DNA of 64,000 bases. Origin: Sphingomonas mucosissima. GTDB lineage: Bacteria; Pseudomonadota; Alphaproteobacteria; Sphingomonadales; Sphingomonadaceae. The stretch spans positions 248,001-312,000 of the forward strand of contig NZ_NBBJ01000003.1 in NCBI RefSeq assembly GCF_002197665.1, written 5' to 3'. The notes under the pieces were generated by a model, which searched no databases, was not told the origin of the DNA, and saw only the letters and a program-made list of their open reading frames with translations. This document shows, piece by piece, positions 1-9,748 of the stretch. Made by a program: the position numbers and the translations under genes. The first letter of the stretch is position 1. Every line of letters starts with the position of its first letter.

Positions 1-31
1 CCTCGAGCAGATCAACTTCGAAGTAAAGTAA
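1..31 (+). CDS. 3' tail of an unidentified gene
   Basis: The second reading frame is open from the window edge and ends with the residues LEQINFEVK and a TAA stop at 29-31. A strong hairpin follows 40 bases later, as expected at the end of a transcription unit. Nine residues are too few to assign a family, and the rest of the gene lies outside the window. Confidence 0.4.
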   Translation, partial: LEQINFEVK

Positions 32-69
32 GCCGCGGTAGAATGCCCACTGCGTAGAACGACCAACGA

Positions 70-93
70 GCTGCCGGGAAGATACCCGGCAGC
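70..93. terminator. GC-rich perfect hairpin
   Basis: A 9-bp perfect stem (70-78 with 85-93) encloses a 6-base loop. It has no T-run, so a classical intrinsic terminator is not proven, but its place just after the stop at 31 fits an end-of-transcript role. Confidence 0.5.
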
Positions 94-288
94 GTGTCGG
101 GACTCATCATCAACGTGTCCGCGCTTGAAGTTGGCGATTTGGCGACGATGCTGAGGAAAAGTCCATAGAGTTCTGGATTAGAGGTGTCGCGCGACAGACA
201 CTTCTCTGCCGGCATCGGCTGCACAAACGCACCATATGCGGCATAGAGTGCTTTCAGCGTAAGCTCGACCTGATCCTGCGGGTGTCCG

Positions 289-576
289 ATGCGTCGCCTG
301 CCCTTCGTCGATGGCACAATGAAGACCGGATCCGGTCTCACCGGCAAGATCCAGGTGAATTCACCCGAGATGATCTATGCCAAGGAAAGTCCGGCCAGTG
401 CGCGCGCGATCCTGGGCGATGAGGCCTATAACGATATCGCGAACCGCGTCGGCGTTCCCGGCGGGCGAGGGCATGCCCTGTACGAGGATTACCGCTCGCT
501 ACCAAAATCCGATCCCGCCCGCGAGCAGATCGCACGCGAGAGTATGGAGTATTACGATCATGTCCGAGGACGATGA
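289..576 (+). CDS. hypothetical protein, 95 aa
   Basis: I do not recognise this protein. The first in-frame ATG after an upstream stop is at 289, and a second at 373 would begin with MIYAKESP. The C-terminal half is rich in charged and aromatic residues and looks like a folded protein rather than an antisense artefact. It overlaps the next small gene by 17 bases, which suggests translational coupling. The DNA upstream is visibly less GC-rich than the rest of the window. The protein could be the C-terminal piece of a larger degraded gene or a small effector-like protein. No function is claimed. Confidence 0.45.
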   Translation: MRRLPFVDGTMKTGSGLTGKIQVNSPEMIYAKESPASARAILGDEAYNDIANRVGVPGGRGHALYEDYRSLPKSDPAREQIARESMEYYDHVRGR

Positions 577-796
577 GCGTGGCGTCCCGTCCGAGGCGTT
601 CCGCGAAGGTCACGACGTATATGTGATCTACAGCTTCGAGGACGTGGCATCCCATTGGGAACACGCGTCCGAGAGGGTGTTCCGCCGTTTCAAGGGCACC
701 GGCCGTGAAAGCGAGACCGTCCATTCGAACCGGCTGTTCGCCGATGCCCAAATCGGTGGACGGCTCGCTACGCGGGAGGAGTATGAACACTACTGA
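560..796 (+). CDS. hypothetical acidic protein, 78 aa
   Basis: The ATG at 560 overlaps the end of the previous gene, and the reading frame overlaps the start of the next by 14 bases, so the three genes look like one tightly packed unit. The product is small, acidic and soluble with no signal peptide or membrane segment. It is rich in aromatic residues (VYVIYSFED, EEYEHY). Small acidic proteins coupled to a preceding small gene can be immunity or antitoxin proteins, but nothing in the sequence proves this. Confidence 0.45.
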   Translation: MSEDDERGVPSEAFREGHDVYVIYSFEDVASHWEHASERVFRRFKGTGRESETVHSNRLFADAQIGGRLATREEYEHY

Positions 797-1225
797 TCCG
801 GCTCGCAGCCTGCTCGACGCGGCGATCGTGCTGGCGACCGACGCGCATCGTGGGCAGGTCGACAAGGCCGGCGCGCCCTATATCCTTCACCCGCTGCGAG
901 TGATGCTGGCGCAGGCGGACGATGCGCGCCGGATCGCTGCGGTGCTGCATGACGTGGTCGAGGATTGCGCCGTCGCTCCCGACACGATCCGCGCCCGCTT
1001 TGGTGATGCGGTGGCCGATGCGGTTGTGGCGCTGACCCGGCGCCACGACGAGGATTATGACGCGTTCGTGACGCGCTGCGCCGCCGACCCGATCGCCCGC
1101 GACGTGAGCGCGCCGACATCGCCGATAACATGGACCTGTCGCGCCTTCCCGCCGTCACCGACCGGGATCGCGACCGTGTCGCCAAGTACCGTCGGGCGCT
1201 CGCCCGTCTCGACGCGGGCGCGTGA
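783..1225 (+). pseudogene. HD-domain (RelA/SpoT-like) hydrolase, frameshifted
   Basis: The start ATG at 783 has a GGAGG ribosome site just upstream. The first 108 residues read as a small HD phosphohydrolase related to the (p)ppGpp hydrolase domain of SpoT: an early His in AHRGQ, then HPLRVML and HDVVED, which carries the metal-binding His-Asp pair. After the codons for ARDV (near 1107) the expected continuation RADIADNMDLSRLP runs in a different frame and ends at the TGA at 1223-1225. One missing base (probably GTGAAGCGC reduced to GTGAGCGC) explains this. The unshifted frame runs on to about 1280 as meaningless sequence. It is either a real decay event or a sequencing error. The metal site is upstream of the shift. 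Confidence 0.75.
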
Positions 1226-1548
1226 TCCTTGCCGCCACCGCTTCGATGTCGCAGACGAGTCCGGCGTCCTGACGGCCTAGGAACCGAGCGCATGATCTCC
1301 CATGGCGGTGGCGCGCGTCAGCTTCGGCAGCCTTGGCATCAACGCGATCTGGAATCGTACGCCAGACGGCCACCTTCAGCGCGAGGCATCGAAATTTGCC
1401 AATAATTTGAGTGCCCAACCCCTGTGGGGCACCATTTTTCGGCATGGCAATGTGCTAGAGAACCGTCGCAGAGACGGCCTCCTCAGCCTGCCTGCTCTAC
1501 AGGGCGGCCGAGCAATCATCGCTCCCCCTGCCCCATGCCCCGTTCGCG
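1226..1548. other. gene-free stretch with a weak terminator-like hairpin
   Basis: No convincing gene. At 1412-1431 a short TGCCC/GGGCA stem is followed by five T residues (1435-1439), which could terminate transcription coming from the frameshifted hydrolase gene. I see nothing else. Confidence 0.4.
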
Positions 1549-1917
1549 TCATGCGAGCCACCAGATCGTGCCGGTCAGGGCGAGCGTCGTCACCATCAGA
1601 GCGCCGGTAAGCAGGCGAATGCGGACCGGCTTCAGCGTGACTACGGTGTGCGATTCCAGCCGCGCGAGGATGCCGCACGCGCGGCGCTCGGCGGACCAGA
1701 AAATGAAAACGGCGATAAGCAGGAACGCCGTTGCGATCGCCTTGGGCACCCACACGGGCTCCAGCGCTTGGAACAGCGCGGTAAAGCCGAGCGCGATGCC
1801 GACGCAGGCCATGCCGGTGCGCACCCAGCCAGCGAAGCTGCGTTCATGCGCCAGCACCGTGCGATCCTCCGCGAAATCGGTGCGTTCCTTGGCGAGATCG
1901 TGAGAGTCGTCGCTCAT
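1549..1917 (-). CDS. DUF202 (YidH-type) inner-membrane protein
   Basis: A 122-residue protein of the DUF202/YidH family, whose biochemical role is unknown. It has a charged N-terminus followed by the family signature around ERTVLAHERSFAGWVRTG, then three hydrophobic segments at about 35-52, 59-74 and 103-121, giving a three-helix inner-membrane protein. Length is normal for the family. Its start overlaps the stop of the upstream DUF421 gene by 4 bases, so the two are probably co-translated. Confidence 0.88.
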   Translation of the reverse strand: MSDDSHDLAKERTDFAEDRTVLAHERSFAGWVRTGMACVGIALGFTALFQALEPVWVPKAIATAFLLIAVFIFWSAERRACGILARLESHTVVTLKPVRIRLLTGALMVTTLALTGTIWWLA

Positions 1918-2429
1918 CGGGCTGCGCCGGGCGCGTTTGGCAAGGCCGATCGGTTCCCCGCGCGGTCCCGACCAATGACGCTGAACGTCCCGTCCGTCTC
2001 CAGCACCACGGCCGCCACCGCACTAAGATCGCCAATGCCCGACGATCGGACGGCGGACAGCACCTCCTCGCGCGTCACACGCTCACGCCGTAGCGCCGCC
2101 TCGTCGATAGCGCCGTCGATCAGCAGCGCCGCCGGCTCGGACTTGGCGATTGCCTCGACGACGCCGAAGCGCACCGACAGGGCAGCAACGGCATATTGCA
2201 GCACGATCAGGACGAGAAAGCCGGCAATGCCTTCGAGCAGCGCCACATCCTTGCTCAGCAGCACGGTCGCCAGCGTTGAGCCGAGCGCGACGGTGACGAC
2301 CAGGTCAAAGGCGTTCATCTTCGCCAGCGTGCGCTTTCCGCTGATCCGCAGCGCCGCGACAAGCGCGACATAGGCGCACGCACCCAAAGCGAGGACGCGA
2401 ATGATCCCGCCCCAGCTATCGAAGATCAT
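1914..2429 (-). CDS. DUF421 (YetF/YcaP-type) membrane protein
   Basis: A 171-residue protein of the DUF421 family. The N-terminal half holds about three membrane helices, with the conserved stretch RISGKRTLAKMNAFDLVVTV between the first two. The C-terminal half is a small soluble domain with the family pattern PAALLIDG followed by a helical RVTREEVLSAVRSSGI and LETDGTFSVI. The function of the family is not established, although related proteins have been linked to envelope stress or sporulation. First gene of a two-gene unit with the DUF202 gene. Confidence 0.88.
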   Translation of the reverse strand: MIFDSWGGIIRVLALGACAYVALVAALRISGKRTLAKMNAFDLVVTVALGSTLATVLLSKDVALLEGIAGFLVLIVLQYAVAALSVRFGVVEAIAKSEPAALLIDGAIDEAALRRERVTREEVLSAVRSSGIGDLSAVAAVVLETDGTFSVIGRDRAGNRSALPNAPGAAR

Positions 2430-2521
2430 GCGCCTGCCGCCGTTCGCTGATGTTGCCGCTCCGTTTGATCCGGTTCTCCGTCAACGGGCGGCCTGGGGCG
2501 CCGTTCCCGGTCGCGCCGGCT

Positions 2522-3922
2522 TCAGCCAGCCGGCAGGAGAAAGCGCAGCGCGACACCCGCCGCGGCGCAGGCGCCAAGCGTCGGGATCACGCCCAGCTTG
2601 AAGCGGAACATCGCCACGATCGCCGCCACGGTCAGCACCAGCGCCGCGGGATCGATCGTCCGCAGCACTGGCACGTCCAGCGTGCCGCCAGCGAACGGCA
2701 CCGCGCGCACCTGGCGAAACAACGTGTGCAGCGCAAACCACACGGCAAGGTTCAGCACCACGCCCACCACGGCGGCGGTGATCGCCGCCAGCGCCGCCGA
2801 CAGCGCCTGATTGCCCCGCAGCTTCTCGATGAACGGCGCGCCCAGGAAGATCCACAGGAAGCAGGGCACGAACGTGACCCACGTCGTCAGCAGCCCTCCT
2901 AGGGTGCCCGCAAGGAGCGGCGGGAGACCCGTCGACTGGCGCAGCGCGCCGAGGAAGCCGACGAACTGCGTCACCATGATCAGCGGCCCCGGCGTGGTTT
3001 CCGCCATGCCAAGCCCGTCCAGCATCTCGCCCGGCGCCAGCCAGCCGTAATGGTCCACCGCCTGCTGCGCGACATAAGCGAGCACGGCATAAGCGCCGCC
3101 GAACGTCACCACCGCCATGCGGGCGAAGAACAGCGCGATCTGGGTGAACACATTGTCCGGCCCGAGCAGCACAAGCAGCGCCGCCACCGGCGCGAGCCAC
3201 AGGAACAGCAATGCCCCGCTGATCCGCAGGGACCAGCCGAGGCCCGGCCGCGCATGATCGGGCACATGCTCGCCAAGCGCGGTTTCCGCATCGGGCACGA
3301 TTCGTCCCCCCGATGCACCATGGCCACCGCCGCCTTTGAACGCCGGGTGCCCGGCCCTCCCACCCAAAAATCCGAGCATCCCGGCGGCGAGGATGATGAG
3401 CGGGAACGACAGCGAGAAAAAGAAGATCGCCACGAACGAAGCGGCGGCGATGCCGCGCATCACCGTGTTGCGCAGCGCCCGCGATCCGATCCGCACCACC
3501 GCTTGCAAGACAATGGCGAGCACCGCCGCTTTCAGCCCGAAGAACAGCGCCTCCACCAGCGGCACGTTGCCGAACAGGGCATAGATCCAGCTGAGCGCCA
3601 TGATCGCGAGCAGGCCGGGCAAGACGAACAGCGTGCCGGCGACCAGCCCACCCTTTGTCTTGTGCAGCAGCCAGCCGATATAAATCGCCAGTTGCTGCGC
3701 CTCCGGGCCGGGCAACAGCATGCAGTAATTGAGGGCGTGGAGGAACCGCTGCTCACCGATCCAGCGCTTCTCCTCCACCAGCACACGGTGCATCATCGCG
3801 ATCTGCCCGGCCGGCCCGCCGAAGCTGAGCGCCGCGATCTTCGCCCACACCTTCACGGCCTCGCCAAATGGGATGCCGTGGTCGTGGGGCGCTGCGGTCG
3901 GCAAGGGTGCAATCGTCGCCAT
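2522..3922 (-). CDS. chrA: chromate efflux transporter ChrA
   Basis: A 466-residue, long-chain CHR-family transporter. It exports chromate from the cytoplasm across the inner membrane. Two homologous CHR halves are visible: the first holds SFGGPAGQIAMMHR and CMLLPGPEAQQLA, and the second (from about residue 265) holds VTFGGAYAVLAYVAQQ and TTPGPLIMVTQFVGF. A hydrophilic Gly/His-rich linker joins them at about 190-225. The start codon lies 2 bases after the stop of chrB, so the pair is an operon with chrB first. Expression probably follows the chrB promoter with its palindrome at 4886-4905. Confidence 0.95.
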   Translation of the reverse strand: MATIAPLPTAAPHDHGIPFGEAVKVWAKIAALSFGGPAGQIAMMHRVLVEEKRWIGEQRFLHALNYCMLLPGPEAQQLAIYIGWLLHKTKGGLVAGTLFVLPGLLAIMALSWIYALFGNVPLVEALFFGLKAAVLAIVLQAVVRIGSRALRNTVMRGIAAASFVAIFFFSLSFPLIILAAGMLGFLGGRAGHPAFKGGGGHGASGGRIVPDAETALGEHVPDHARPGLGWSLRISGALLFLWLAPVAALLVLLGPDNVFTQIALFFARMAVVTFGGAYAVLAYVAQQAVDHYGWLAPGEMLDGLGMAETTPGPLIMVTQFVGFLGALRQSTGLPPLLAGTLGGLLTTWVTFVPCFLWIFLGAPFIEKLRGNQALSAALAAITAAVVGVVLNLAVWFALHTLFRQVRAVPFAGGTLDVPVLRTIDPAALVLTVAAIVAMFRFKLGVIPTLGACAAAGVALRFLLPAG

Positions 3923-3924
3923 GA

Positions 3925-4872
3925 TCAGTCTCCCCGTTTCTTGGTGAAATGGGCGTAGAGCCCGTCCAGCGCGGCCGATCCTTGCGCCAGCCGCTGGGTG
4001 TCGTCGTCGCTCGCCGCGCAGATGCCGTTGATCAGCGCCTCCACCCCCGCCGCCTCCGGGCGGTTGAAGCGGGCGTCCGCAATGTCGAGGTCGTGGATGA
4101 TCTCGCCCAGCGCGCGCAGCGCCGCGTCCTCGCCGAGCCCGCAGCGCAGCAGCAGCGTTTCAAAGGTGCACCGGTCCGCCTCGTGGGTGAATTCGGCGCC
4201 CGCCATGTCGAAGCGAAGCTCACCGGACGCGGGTTGATAATCCTGACCTTCCACGAACCGGAACGTGGCTGCCGGATCGATGAACCGCCGGATCAGCCAG
4301 GCCGAGGCGATGCGATCGACATGGATGTGCCGCCGCGTCACCCAGGTGCGCGCCTGCAGCGCGTCGGGAGCGAGCGCGGGCGCCCCCGGGCCGCTCACGT
4401 CCGGATGGCGGCGCGCGCGATCCTCCGCCTGTGCGATCGCCGCCTCCGCGCCCTGCCGACCGTGAGCGCCGAAGAAGTCGATCGCGGCGATCTCGACCAG
4501 CCGCCGGCGCAGGCGCGCAATGTCCGCCGAGGCGACATAGTCGGCCTCGGCGAGACCCGCAGCCTCGCCGGTCAGCTCTTCATAATCGGCATCGCGCGCC
4601 GTATCGAACTGCACCCGCAGGTCGGCATCGCTCATGCCCTCAACGATCCGCGCCTCCAGGATCAAGGCCTCGCCGCCGTTAGCGGTGATCTCCCGGTGCA
4701 GCGCGGCAAAGAGCGCCAGAGTTTCCGCCCGTCGCGGTAGCGCGTGGACGGCATTCTTGAGCGGCGCAGCGCCGATCGCCTGCAAGCGCCGCCACACCTT
4801 GACGCGCAGATACGCGGGCTTGGCCGGCAGCTGCGGGATCAGCAATAGCCACGGAAAAGGCGACTCAGGCAC
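3925..4872 (-). CDS. chrB: chromate resistance protein ChrB
   Basis: A 315-residue ChrB. Homologues act as chromate-responsive regulators or sensors of the chr operon. The N-terminal domain (about 1-130) contains the family pattern WLLLIPQLPAKPAYLRVKVW. The C-terminal domain (about 165-310) contains WVTRRHIHVDRIASAWLIRR and the conserved HEADRCTFETLL. The start is a GTG at 4872 with an AGAGG ribosome site 8 bases upstream. The operator-like palindrome at 4886-4905 sits right against this ribosome site, as expected for autoregulation. It is divergent from the histidine kinase gene. Confidence 0.94.
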   Translation of the reverse strand: MPESPFPWLLLIPQLPAKPAYLRVKVWRRLQAIGAAPLKNAVHALPRRAETLALFAALHREITANGGEALILEARIVEGMSDADLRVQFDTARDADYEELTGEAAGLAEADYVASADIARLRRRLVEIAAIDFFGAHGRQGAEAAIAQAEDRARRHPDVSGPGAPALAPDALQARTWVTRRHIHVDRIASAWLIRRFIDPAATFRFVEGQDYQPASGELRFDMAGAEFTHEADRCTFETLLLRCGLGEDAALRALGEIIHDLDIADARFNRPEAAGVEALINGICAASDDDTQRLAQGSAALDGLYAHFTKKRGD

Positions 4873-4885
4873 ACTTATATCCTCT

Positions 4886-4905
4886 GATGATATAGGTGTA
4901 TCATC
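4886..4905. promoter_or_regulatory. candidate ChrB operator
   Basis: A perfect inverted repeat of 7 bp (GATGATA at 4886-4892, TATCATC at 4899-4905) with a 6-base spacer. It is the most AT-rich patch of the 118-base divergent chrB/kinase intergenic region and lies immediately upstream of the chrB ribosome site. Binding by ChrB is inferred from position. Confidence 0.6.
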
Positions 4906-4990
4906 TAAGACGACGAAGCCAAGCGGAGAAATGGCACGCGAGTGCGCGGGCGCTGTCCCGCCCAGGGGAATTCAGCTAGTGATCTTCCTT

Positions 4991-7900
4991 ATGGAAGAAC
5001 ATGTTGTCCCCACGCCCGAACAGATTGGCCTGATCGGCGGGGGAGACATGGGCGAGCTGATCCGCGGCAAGGATTGGAGCGCCACGCCGCTCGGGCCTAT
5101 CCAAACCTGGCCGGCCGCGCTCAAGGCCAATGTGCAGACGGTGCTTTCTTCACCCGTCGCGATGGCGGTGCTCTGGGGGCTGGAGGGCATCCTCATCTAC
5201 AACGATGGCTATGCCGCGATGTGTGGCCGGCGGCATCCGGCGGCGCTTGGGGCCGCCATTCTGGACGTCTGGCCGGAGGTGCGCGCCTTCAACGAACGCG
5301 TCATTCGCGCCGGCATGGCGGGCGAATCGCTGAGCTTCCACGCGCAGGAGCTGGAGCTGCGGCGTGACGACCGGCCCGAACGGGTCTGGATGGATCTCGA
5401 ATTCCTGCCGATCCGCGATCAGGAAGGCCGGCCGATCGGCAGCCTTGCCATCGTGATGGACATCACCGCGCGGGTGGTGGCGGAACGGCGGCTGGAACGC
5501 AGCAAGGAATTGTACCGCTTCCTGGACGAGCTCGGCCAGGCGGTCGCGAGCCTGCACGATGCCGATGACGTGCTGCGTGTCACCACCTGCATGGTGGGCG
5601 CTCACCTTGGCCTGTCCAACTGCGCTTACGCCGATATGGACGCCGACGAGGACGGGTTCACCATCCGCGGCGATTGGCACGCGCCCGGCTCTCCCTCGAT
5701 CGTCGGCCGGTATCGCCTCGCCGATTTCGGCAAACTTGCGGTGGAGCGGCTCAGCGCTGGGGAGCCGCTGATTATCAACGATAATCTAGCCGAACTGGCG
5801 CCGGAGGAAGCCAAGTCATTCCAGGATATCGGCATCGCCGCCACCATTTGCATGCCGCTGAAGAAGAACGGCCGGCTGCACGCGCTGATGGCGATCCACC
5901 ATGCCGCGCCGCGCGTCTGGACCGAGGACGAGCTGTCGCTGATCCGTCAGGTCACGGAACGGTCCTGGGCGCATATCGAGCGCGTCGGGGCAGAGGCGAA
6001 CCTGCGCGCGAGCGAGGAGCAATTGCGTCTCGCCATCGACGCGGCCGAAATCGGGATGTGGGACGTCGACGAGGTGAACAACACCTTGTTCTGGCAAGCG
6101 CGCGTCAGGGCCATGTTCGGGATATCGTCCGGCGTGCCGAACACCATGGACGATTTCTATGGCGGCATTCACCCGGAAGATCTGGCGGCGACGGCGGCTG
6201 CTTATGCCGCGGCGGCCGATCCCGAGCGCCGCGCCGTGTACGACGTGGAATATCGCACGATCGGCAAGGAGGACGGGATTGTTCGCTGGATCGCGGCCAA
6301 GGGCCGCGGCGTGTTCAGCGACGGTCGCTGCCTGCGGGTGATCGGCACGGCCATCGACATCACCGAGCGCAAGAAGACCGAGCAAGCACTGCGCGACCTG
6401 AACCGGACGCTGGAGCGCCGAGTCGCCGACGGGTTAGCCGAGCGCAAGCTGCTCGCTGACGTGGTGGAGAATACCACCGCGATCATCTTCGTCGCCGATC
6501 GCGAGTATCGCTGGCTGGCGATCAACAAGGCGGCGGCTGAGGCGTTTCACACCGTCTATGGCATCACGCCCAAGGTAGGCGATTCGATGCTTGAGGTGAT
6601 CGATCACTTGCCGGAAGAGCGCGAGCACATGCGGCGCGTATGGGCGCGCGCGCTGGCTGGCGAAGAATTCACCACCCAGGAGGAATTCGGCGATCCTGCT
6701 CTTAAGCGCCACTGCTTTCAGCTCAACTTCAACGTCCTGCGTGATCCTGCCGGGCGGCAGGTCGGCGCCTGCCAAATTTCGCATGACGTCACCGAACGGA
6801 TCGCCGAGCAGCGACGGCTGGCGGAGGCCGAGGAACAGCTGCGCCAGGCGCAGAAAGTGGAGGCACTTGGCCAGCTGACCGGGGGCGTGGCGCATGATTT
6901 CAACAATCTGCTCACCCCGATCATCGGCTCGCTCGATCTGCTGGTCCGCCGCGGGATCGGGAATGAGCGCGAGCGCCAGTTGGTGGCGGGCGCGCTGCAA
7001 TCGGCGGAGCGCGCCCGCACGTTGGTGCAGCGCCTGCTCGCCTTTGCGCGGCGCCAGCCGCTCCAGCCCACTGCCATCGACGTGCGCGCGCTGGTCACGG
7101 GTATGGGCGATCTGGTGGCCAGCACGACCGGGCCACAAGTGAAGGTCGTGATCGAGGCCGCGGAGGATCTGCCGGCAGCACGGGCTGATTATAACCAGGT
7201 CGAAATGGCGCTTCTGAACCTTGCCGTGAACGCGCGCGACGCGATGCCCGAAGGCGGCACGATCCGCATCACCGCCGCGCCGCGCACGGTGGCCGATGAT
7301 GTGGAATCGCCCGCCGAGCTGAAGCCGGGCCGTTATGTGATGGTGTCGGTCGCCGATACCGGCGTCGGCATGGACGCCGATACGCTGGCGCGCGCGATCG
7401 AGCCGTTCTTTTCCACCAAGGGTGTGGGCAAGGGCACTGGCCTTGGCCTCTCCATGGTGCATGGCCTTGCCCGCCAGTTGGGCGGCGGCATCCGCATCTT
7501 CAGCCAGCCCGGCGTTGGCACCAACGTCGAACTGTGGCTGCCCACCGCGGCAGAAGCGGCGCATCCCCATCTGCCCGGCGCCGAAGAGCCGGCGCCGCAT
7601 GGCGGCCGGCGCGGCAAGGCGCTGCTGGTCGATGACGAGGAAGCCGTCCGCACCGCAACCGCGCACATGCTGGAGGAAGCGGGCTTTACCGTGATCGAGG
7701 CCGCCTCAGGCGACGCCGCGCTGCAGATGCTGGGCGAGCAGCCCGATCTGGCCGCGCTCGTCACCGATCACTTGATGCCCGGCATGGACGGCACGCAGCT
7801 CGCGCGCCGCGCCCGCCTGATCCGCCCGGGCCTGCCGTGTCTGATCATCTCGGGCTATGCCGATGTCGAAGGCGTCGCCCCCGACCTGCCCCGCCTCGCC

Positions 7901-8005
7901 AAGCCCTTCCGCGCCAAGGAACTGATCGACGCGCTGGACGCCGTTCTAGGCGCCGGCGCCGAACCCGCGCCCGCCGGCCTGACGATCGCTGCTAGCAGCA
8001 GCTAA
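4991..8005 (+). CDS. cytoplasmic PAS/GAF hybrid histidine kinase
   Basis: About 1004 residues if translation starts at the ATG at 4991. ATGs at 4931 and at 5048 (with GGGGGA just upstream) are alternatives, and 5048 has the best ribosome site. Order of domains: PAS-like (about 50-150), GAF (about 175-330), PAS (340-455), PAS (485-600), HisKA with the phospho-acceptor His635 in VAHDFNNLL, HATPase with N-box [14 protein letters not shown] (about 740) and G-box DTGVGMD, and a C-terminal receiver domain with phospho-acceptor Asp926 in VTDHLMPG. No membrane segments, so it senses a cytoplasmic cue. No separate response regulator gene is adjacent, so output probably goes through another receiver or phosphotransfer protein. 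Confidence 0.9.
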   Translation: MEEHVVPTPEQIGLIGGGDMGELIRGKDWSATPLGPIQTWPAALKANVQTVLSSPVAMAVLWGLEGILIYNDGYAAMCGRRHPAALGAAILDVWPEVRAFNERVIRAGMAGESLSFHAQELELRRDDRPERVWMDLEFLPIRDQEGRPIGSLAIVMDITARVVAERRLERSKELYRFLDELGQAVASLHDADDVLRVTTCMVGAHLGLSNCAYADMDADEDGFTIRGDWHAPGSPSIVGRYRLADFGKLAVERLSAGEPLIINDNLAELAPEEAKSFQDIGIAATICMPLKKNGRLHALMAIHHAAPRVWTEDELSLIRQVTERSWAHIERVGAEANLRASEEQLRLAIDAAEIGMWDVDEVNNTLFWQARVRAMFGISSGVPNTMDDFYGGIHPEDLAATAAAYAAAADPERRAVYDVEYRTIGKEDGIVRWIAAKGRGVFSDGRCLRVIGTAIDITERKKTEQALRDLNRTLERRVADGLAERKLLADVVENTTAIIFVADREYRWLAINKAAAEAFHTVYGITPKVGDSMLEVIDHLPEEREHMRRVWARALAGEEFTTQEEFGDPALKRHCFQLNFNVLRDPAGRQVGACQISHDVTERIAEQRRLAEAEEQLRQAQKVEALGQLTGGVAHDFNNLLTPIIGSLDLLVRRGIGNERERQLVAGALQSAERARTLVQRLLAFARRQPLQPTAIDVRALVTGMGDLVASTTGPQVKVVIEAAEDLPAARADYNQVEMALLNLAVNARDAMPEGGTIRITAAPRTVADDVESPAELKPGRYVMVSVADTGVGMDADTLARAIEPFFSTKGVGKGTGLGLSMVHGLARQLGGGIRIFSQPGVGTNVELWLPTAAEAAHPHLPGAEEPAPHGGRRGKALLVDDEEAVRTATAHMLEEAGFTVIEAASGDAALQMLGEQPDLAALVTDHLMPGMDGTQLARRARLIRPGLPCLIISGYADVEGVAPDLPRLAKPFRAKELIDALDAVLGAGAEPAPAGLTIAASSS

Positions 8006-8206
8006 CGCCCGCCACGACCAGTGCCGCGGCGAGGCAAAGAGTGCGCCGAGTCCTTATCAAGCCGCTCTGTGCCGTGATGGGCTCTGTATAGAACGTGAGC
8101 GCTGGAGGTGTTTTGGCGGAGGCGTGGGCAGGCCGCTCCTCGCTGAGGCAATCTCCGCTTTCCACCAACCTCGAACGTTTCTGCTGTATGCTCCGGCCCT
8201 CGCCCC

Positions 8207-9685
8207 TTACGTGCCGCAGAAGGTCGCGGCGATCCGCTCGTGCGGTTGCGGCGGATCGGCGAGGTCGGCGGCGTCGGGCTGATCCTCATAGGGTCGGGAG
8301 AGGACGTCGAGCATCCGGTGGAACGGCGCGAAATCGTCGCGCTCCACCGCGGCGGCGATCATCGCCTCCACCTGATGGTTGCGCGGGATGAATGCGGGGT
8401 TCACCCGATCCATCGCCTGCCGCCGGCTCGTCGCGTCCTGCCCGTCTCGCGCCAGCCGTGCGCGCCAGTCGCGGGCCCAGCCGTCAAAGGCGGTCGGATC
8501 GACGAACAATGATCGCACCGGCTCGTCCCCGCTGCCATCTTCCGCCGCCGCTGCCTGGCCGAGCTGGCGGAAGAACAGGGTAAAATCGACCTGGTTCTCC
8601 GTCATCAGCTTCAGGATCGCCTCGATCAGCGGGCGATCCTCGGGTTCGTGGCCGATCAGGCCGATCTTCGTTGAAAGGCGGCCGAAATAGGCCAGCTCAA
8701 AGGCCGGCGCGAAGCCGGCCAAGGCCGATTGCGCCTGCTCCACGGCCGCATCCTGGTTGGCATCGAGCAACGGCAGCAGCGTTTCGGCGAAGCGGGCGAG
8801 GTTCCACGCGGCGATGCGCGGCTGGTTGGCATAGGCATAGCGCCCCGCCCGATCGATCGAGCTGAACACGGTGGCAGGATCGTACTGATCCATGAAGGCG
8901 CACGGCCCGTAATCGATCGTTTCGCCCGCGACCGACACATTGTCCGTGTTCATCACGCCATGGATGAAGCCGATGGTGAGCCACCGCCCGACCAGCGCCG
9001 CCTGCGCCGCGATCACTGCCTCCAGCAGCGCGCGGTAGCGATTTTCCGCCGCCTTTGCAGCGGGATAGTGCCGCTCGATGACATGGTCGGCCAGCAGCCG
9101 CAGCGCCTCCTCGTCACCGCGTGCGGCAAAGAACTGAAAGGTGCCGACCCTAATGTGGCTGGACGCGACCCGGGCAATGATCGCGCCGGGCAGCATGATC
9201 TCGCGCATGATCGTCTCGCCCGTCGTCACCGCCGCCAGCGCGCGCGTCGTGGGCACGCCCAGCGCGGCCATATATTCGCTCACCAGATATTCGCGCAGCA
9301 CCGGGCCAAGCGCCGCGCGCCCATCGCCCGAGCGTGAAAAAGGCGTGTGCCCACCGCCCTTTAGCTGAATGTCACGGCGCTTGCCGTCGCGGTCGATCAC
9401 TTCCCCCAGCAGCACCGCGCGCCCATCGCCAAGCTGCGGCTGAAAATTGCCGAACTGATGCCCGGCATAAGCCTGCGCAATCGGCTCCGACCCATCGGCA
9501 ATCGCGCGGCCGGAAAGCATGTCCAGCCCCGCCGGGCTCATCAGCCAGTCGGCATCGATCCCCAGCTCCGCCGCGAGCGGCTCGTTCACCTGGATCAGCG
9601 CAGGCGCGGGGCTTTCGAGCGGCCGTACTGGGGCGAAGAAGCGCGCCGGCAGGCGGGCGTAGCTGTTGTCGAATGCAATGGCCAT
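8207..9685 (-). CDS. selO: protein adenylyltransferase SelO (YdiU family)
   Basis: A 492-residue member of the SelO/YdiU family. These pseudokinase-fold enzymes transfer AMP from ATP to Ser/Thr/Tyr of target proteins and are linked to redox homeostasis. Visible family blocks are YAGHQFGNFQPQLGDGRA, a Gly-rich loop with the nearby Lys in DIQLKGGGHTPFSR, GDGRAALGPVLREYL, and the metal-binding region HGVMNTDNVSVAGETIDYGP. Bacterial members lack the C-terminal selenocysteine, and here the protein ends in AATFCGT. It lies 63 bases downstream of the subtilase gene on the same strand and may be co-transcribed with it. Confidence 0.93.
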   Translation of the reverse strand: MAIAFDNSYARLPARFFAPVRPLESPAPALIQVNEPLAAELGIDADWLMSPAGLDMLSGRAIADGSEPIAQAYAGHQFGNFQPQLGDGRAVLLGEVIDRDGKRRDIQLKGGGHTPFSRSGDGRAALGPVLREYLVSEYMAALGVPTTRALAAVTTGETIMREIMLPGAIIARVASSHIRVGTFQFFAARGDEEALRLLADHVIERHYPAAKAAENRYRALLEAVIAAQAALVGRWLTIGFIHGVMNTDNVSVAGETIDYGPCAFMDQYDPATVFSSIDRAGRYAYANQPRIAAWNLARFAETLLPLLDANQDAAVEQAQSALAGFAPAFELAYFGRLSTKIGLIGHEPEDRPLIEAILKLMTENQVDFTLFFRQLGQAAAAEDGSGDEPVRSLFVDPTAFDGWARDWRARLARDGQDATSRRQAMDRVNPAFIPRNHQVEAMIAAAVERDDFAPFHRMLDVLSRPYEDQPDAADLADPPQPHERIAATFCGT

Positions 9686-9748
9686 GACACTGGGAACCGC
9701 CCGCCTCCCGCGAAGTTGCGTGTCGCTGTCGGCGTATCTGATTTCCGA

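Noticed and set aside
12..347. 111-residue minus-strand frame near the window start
   Set aside because: It contains the terminator-like hairpin at 70-93 and overlaps the plus-strand gene at 289. It lacks a ribosome site. The translation is not clearly artefactual, so a gene cannot be fully excluded.
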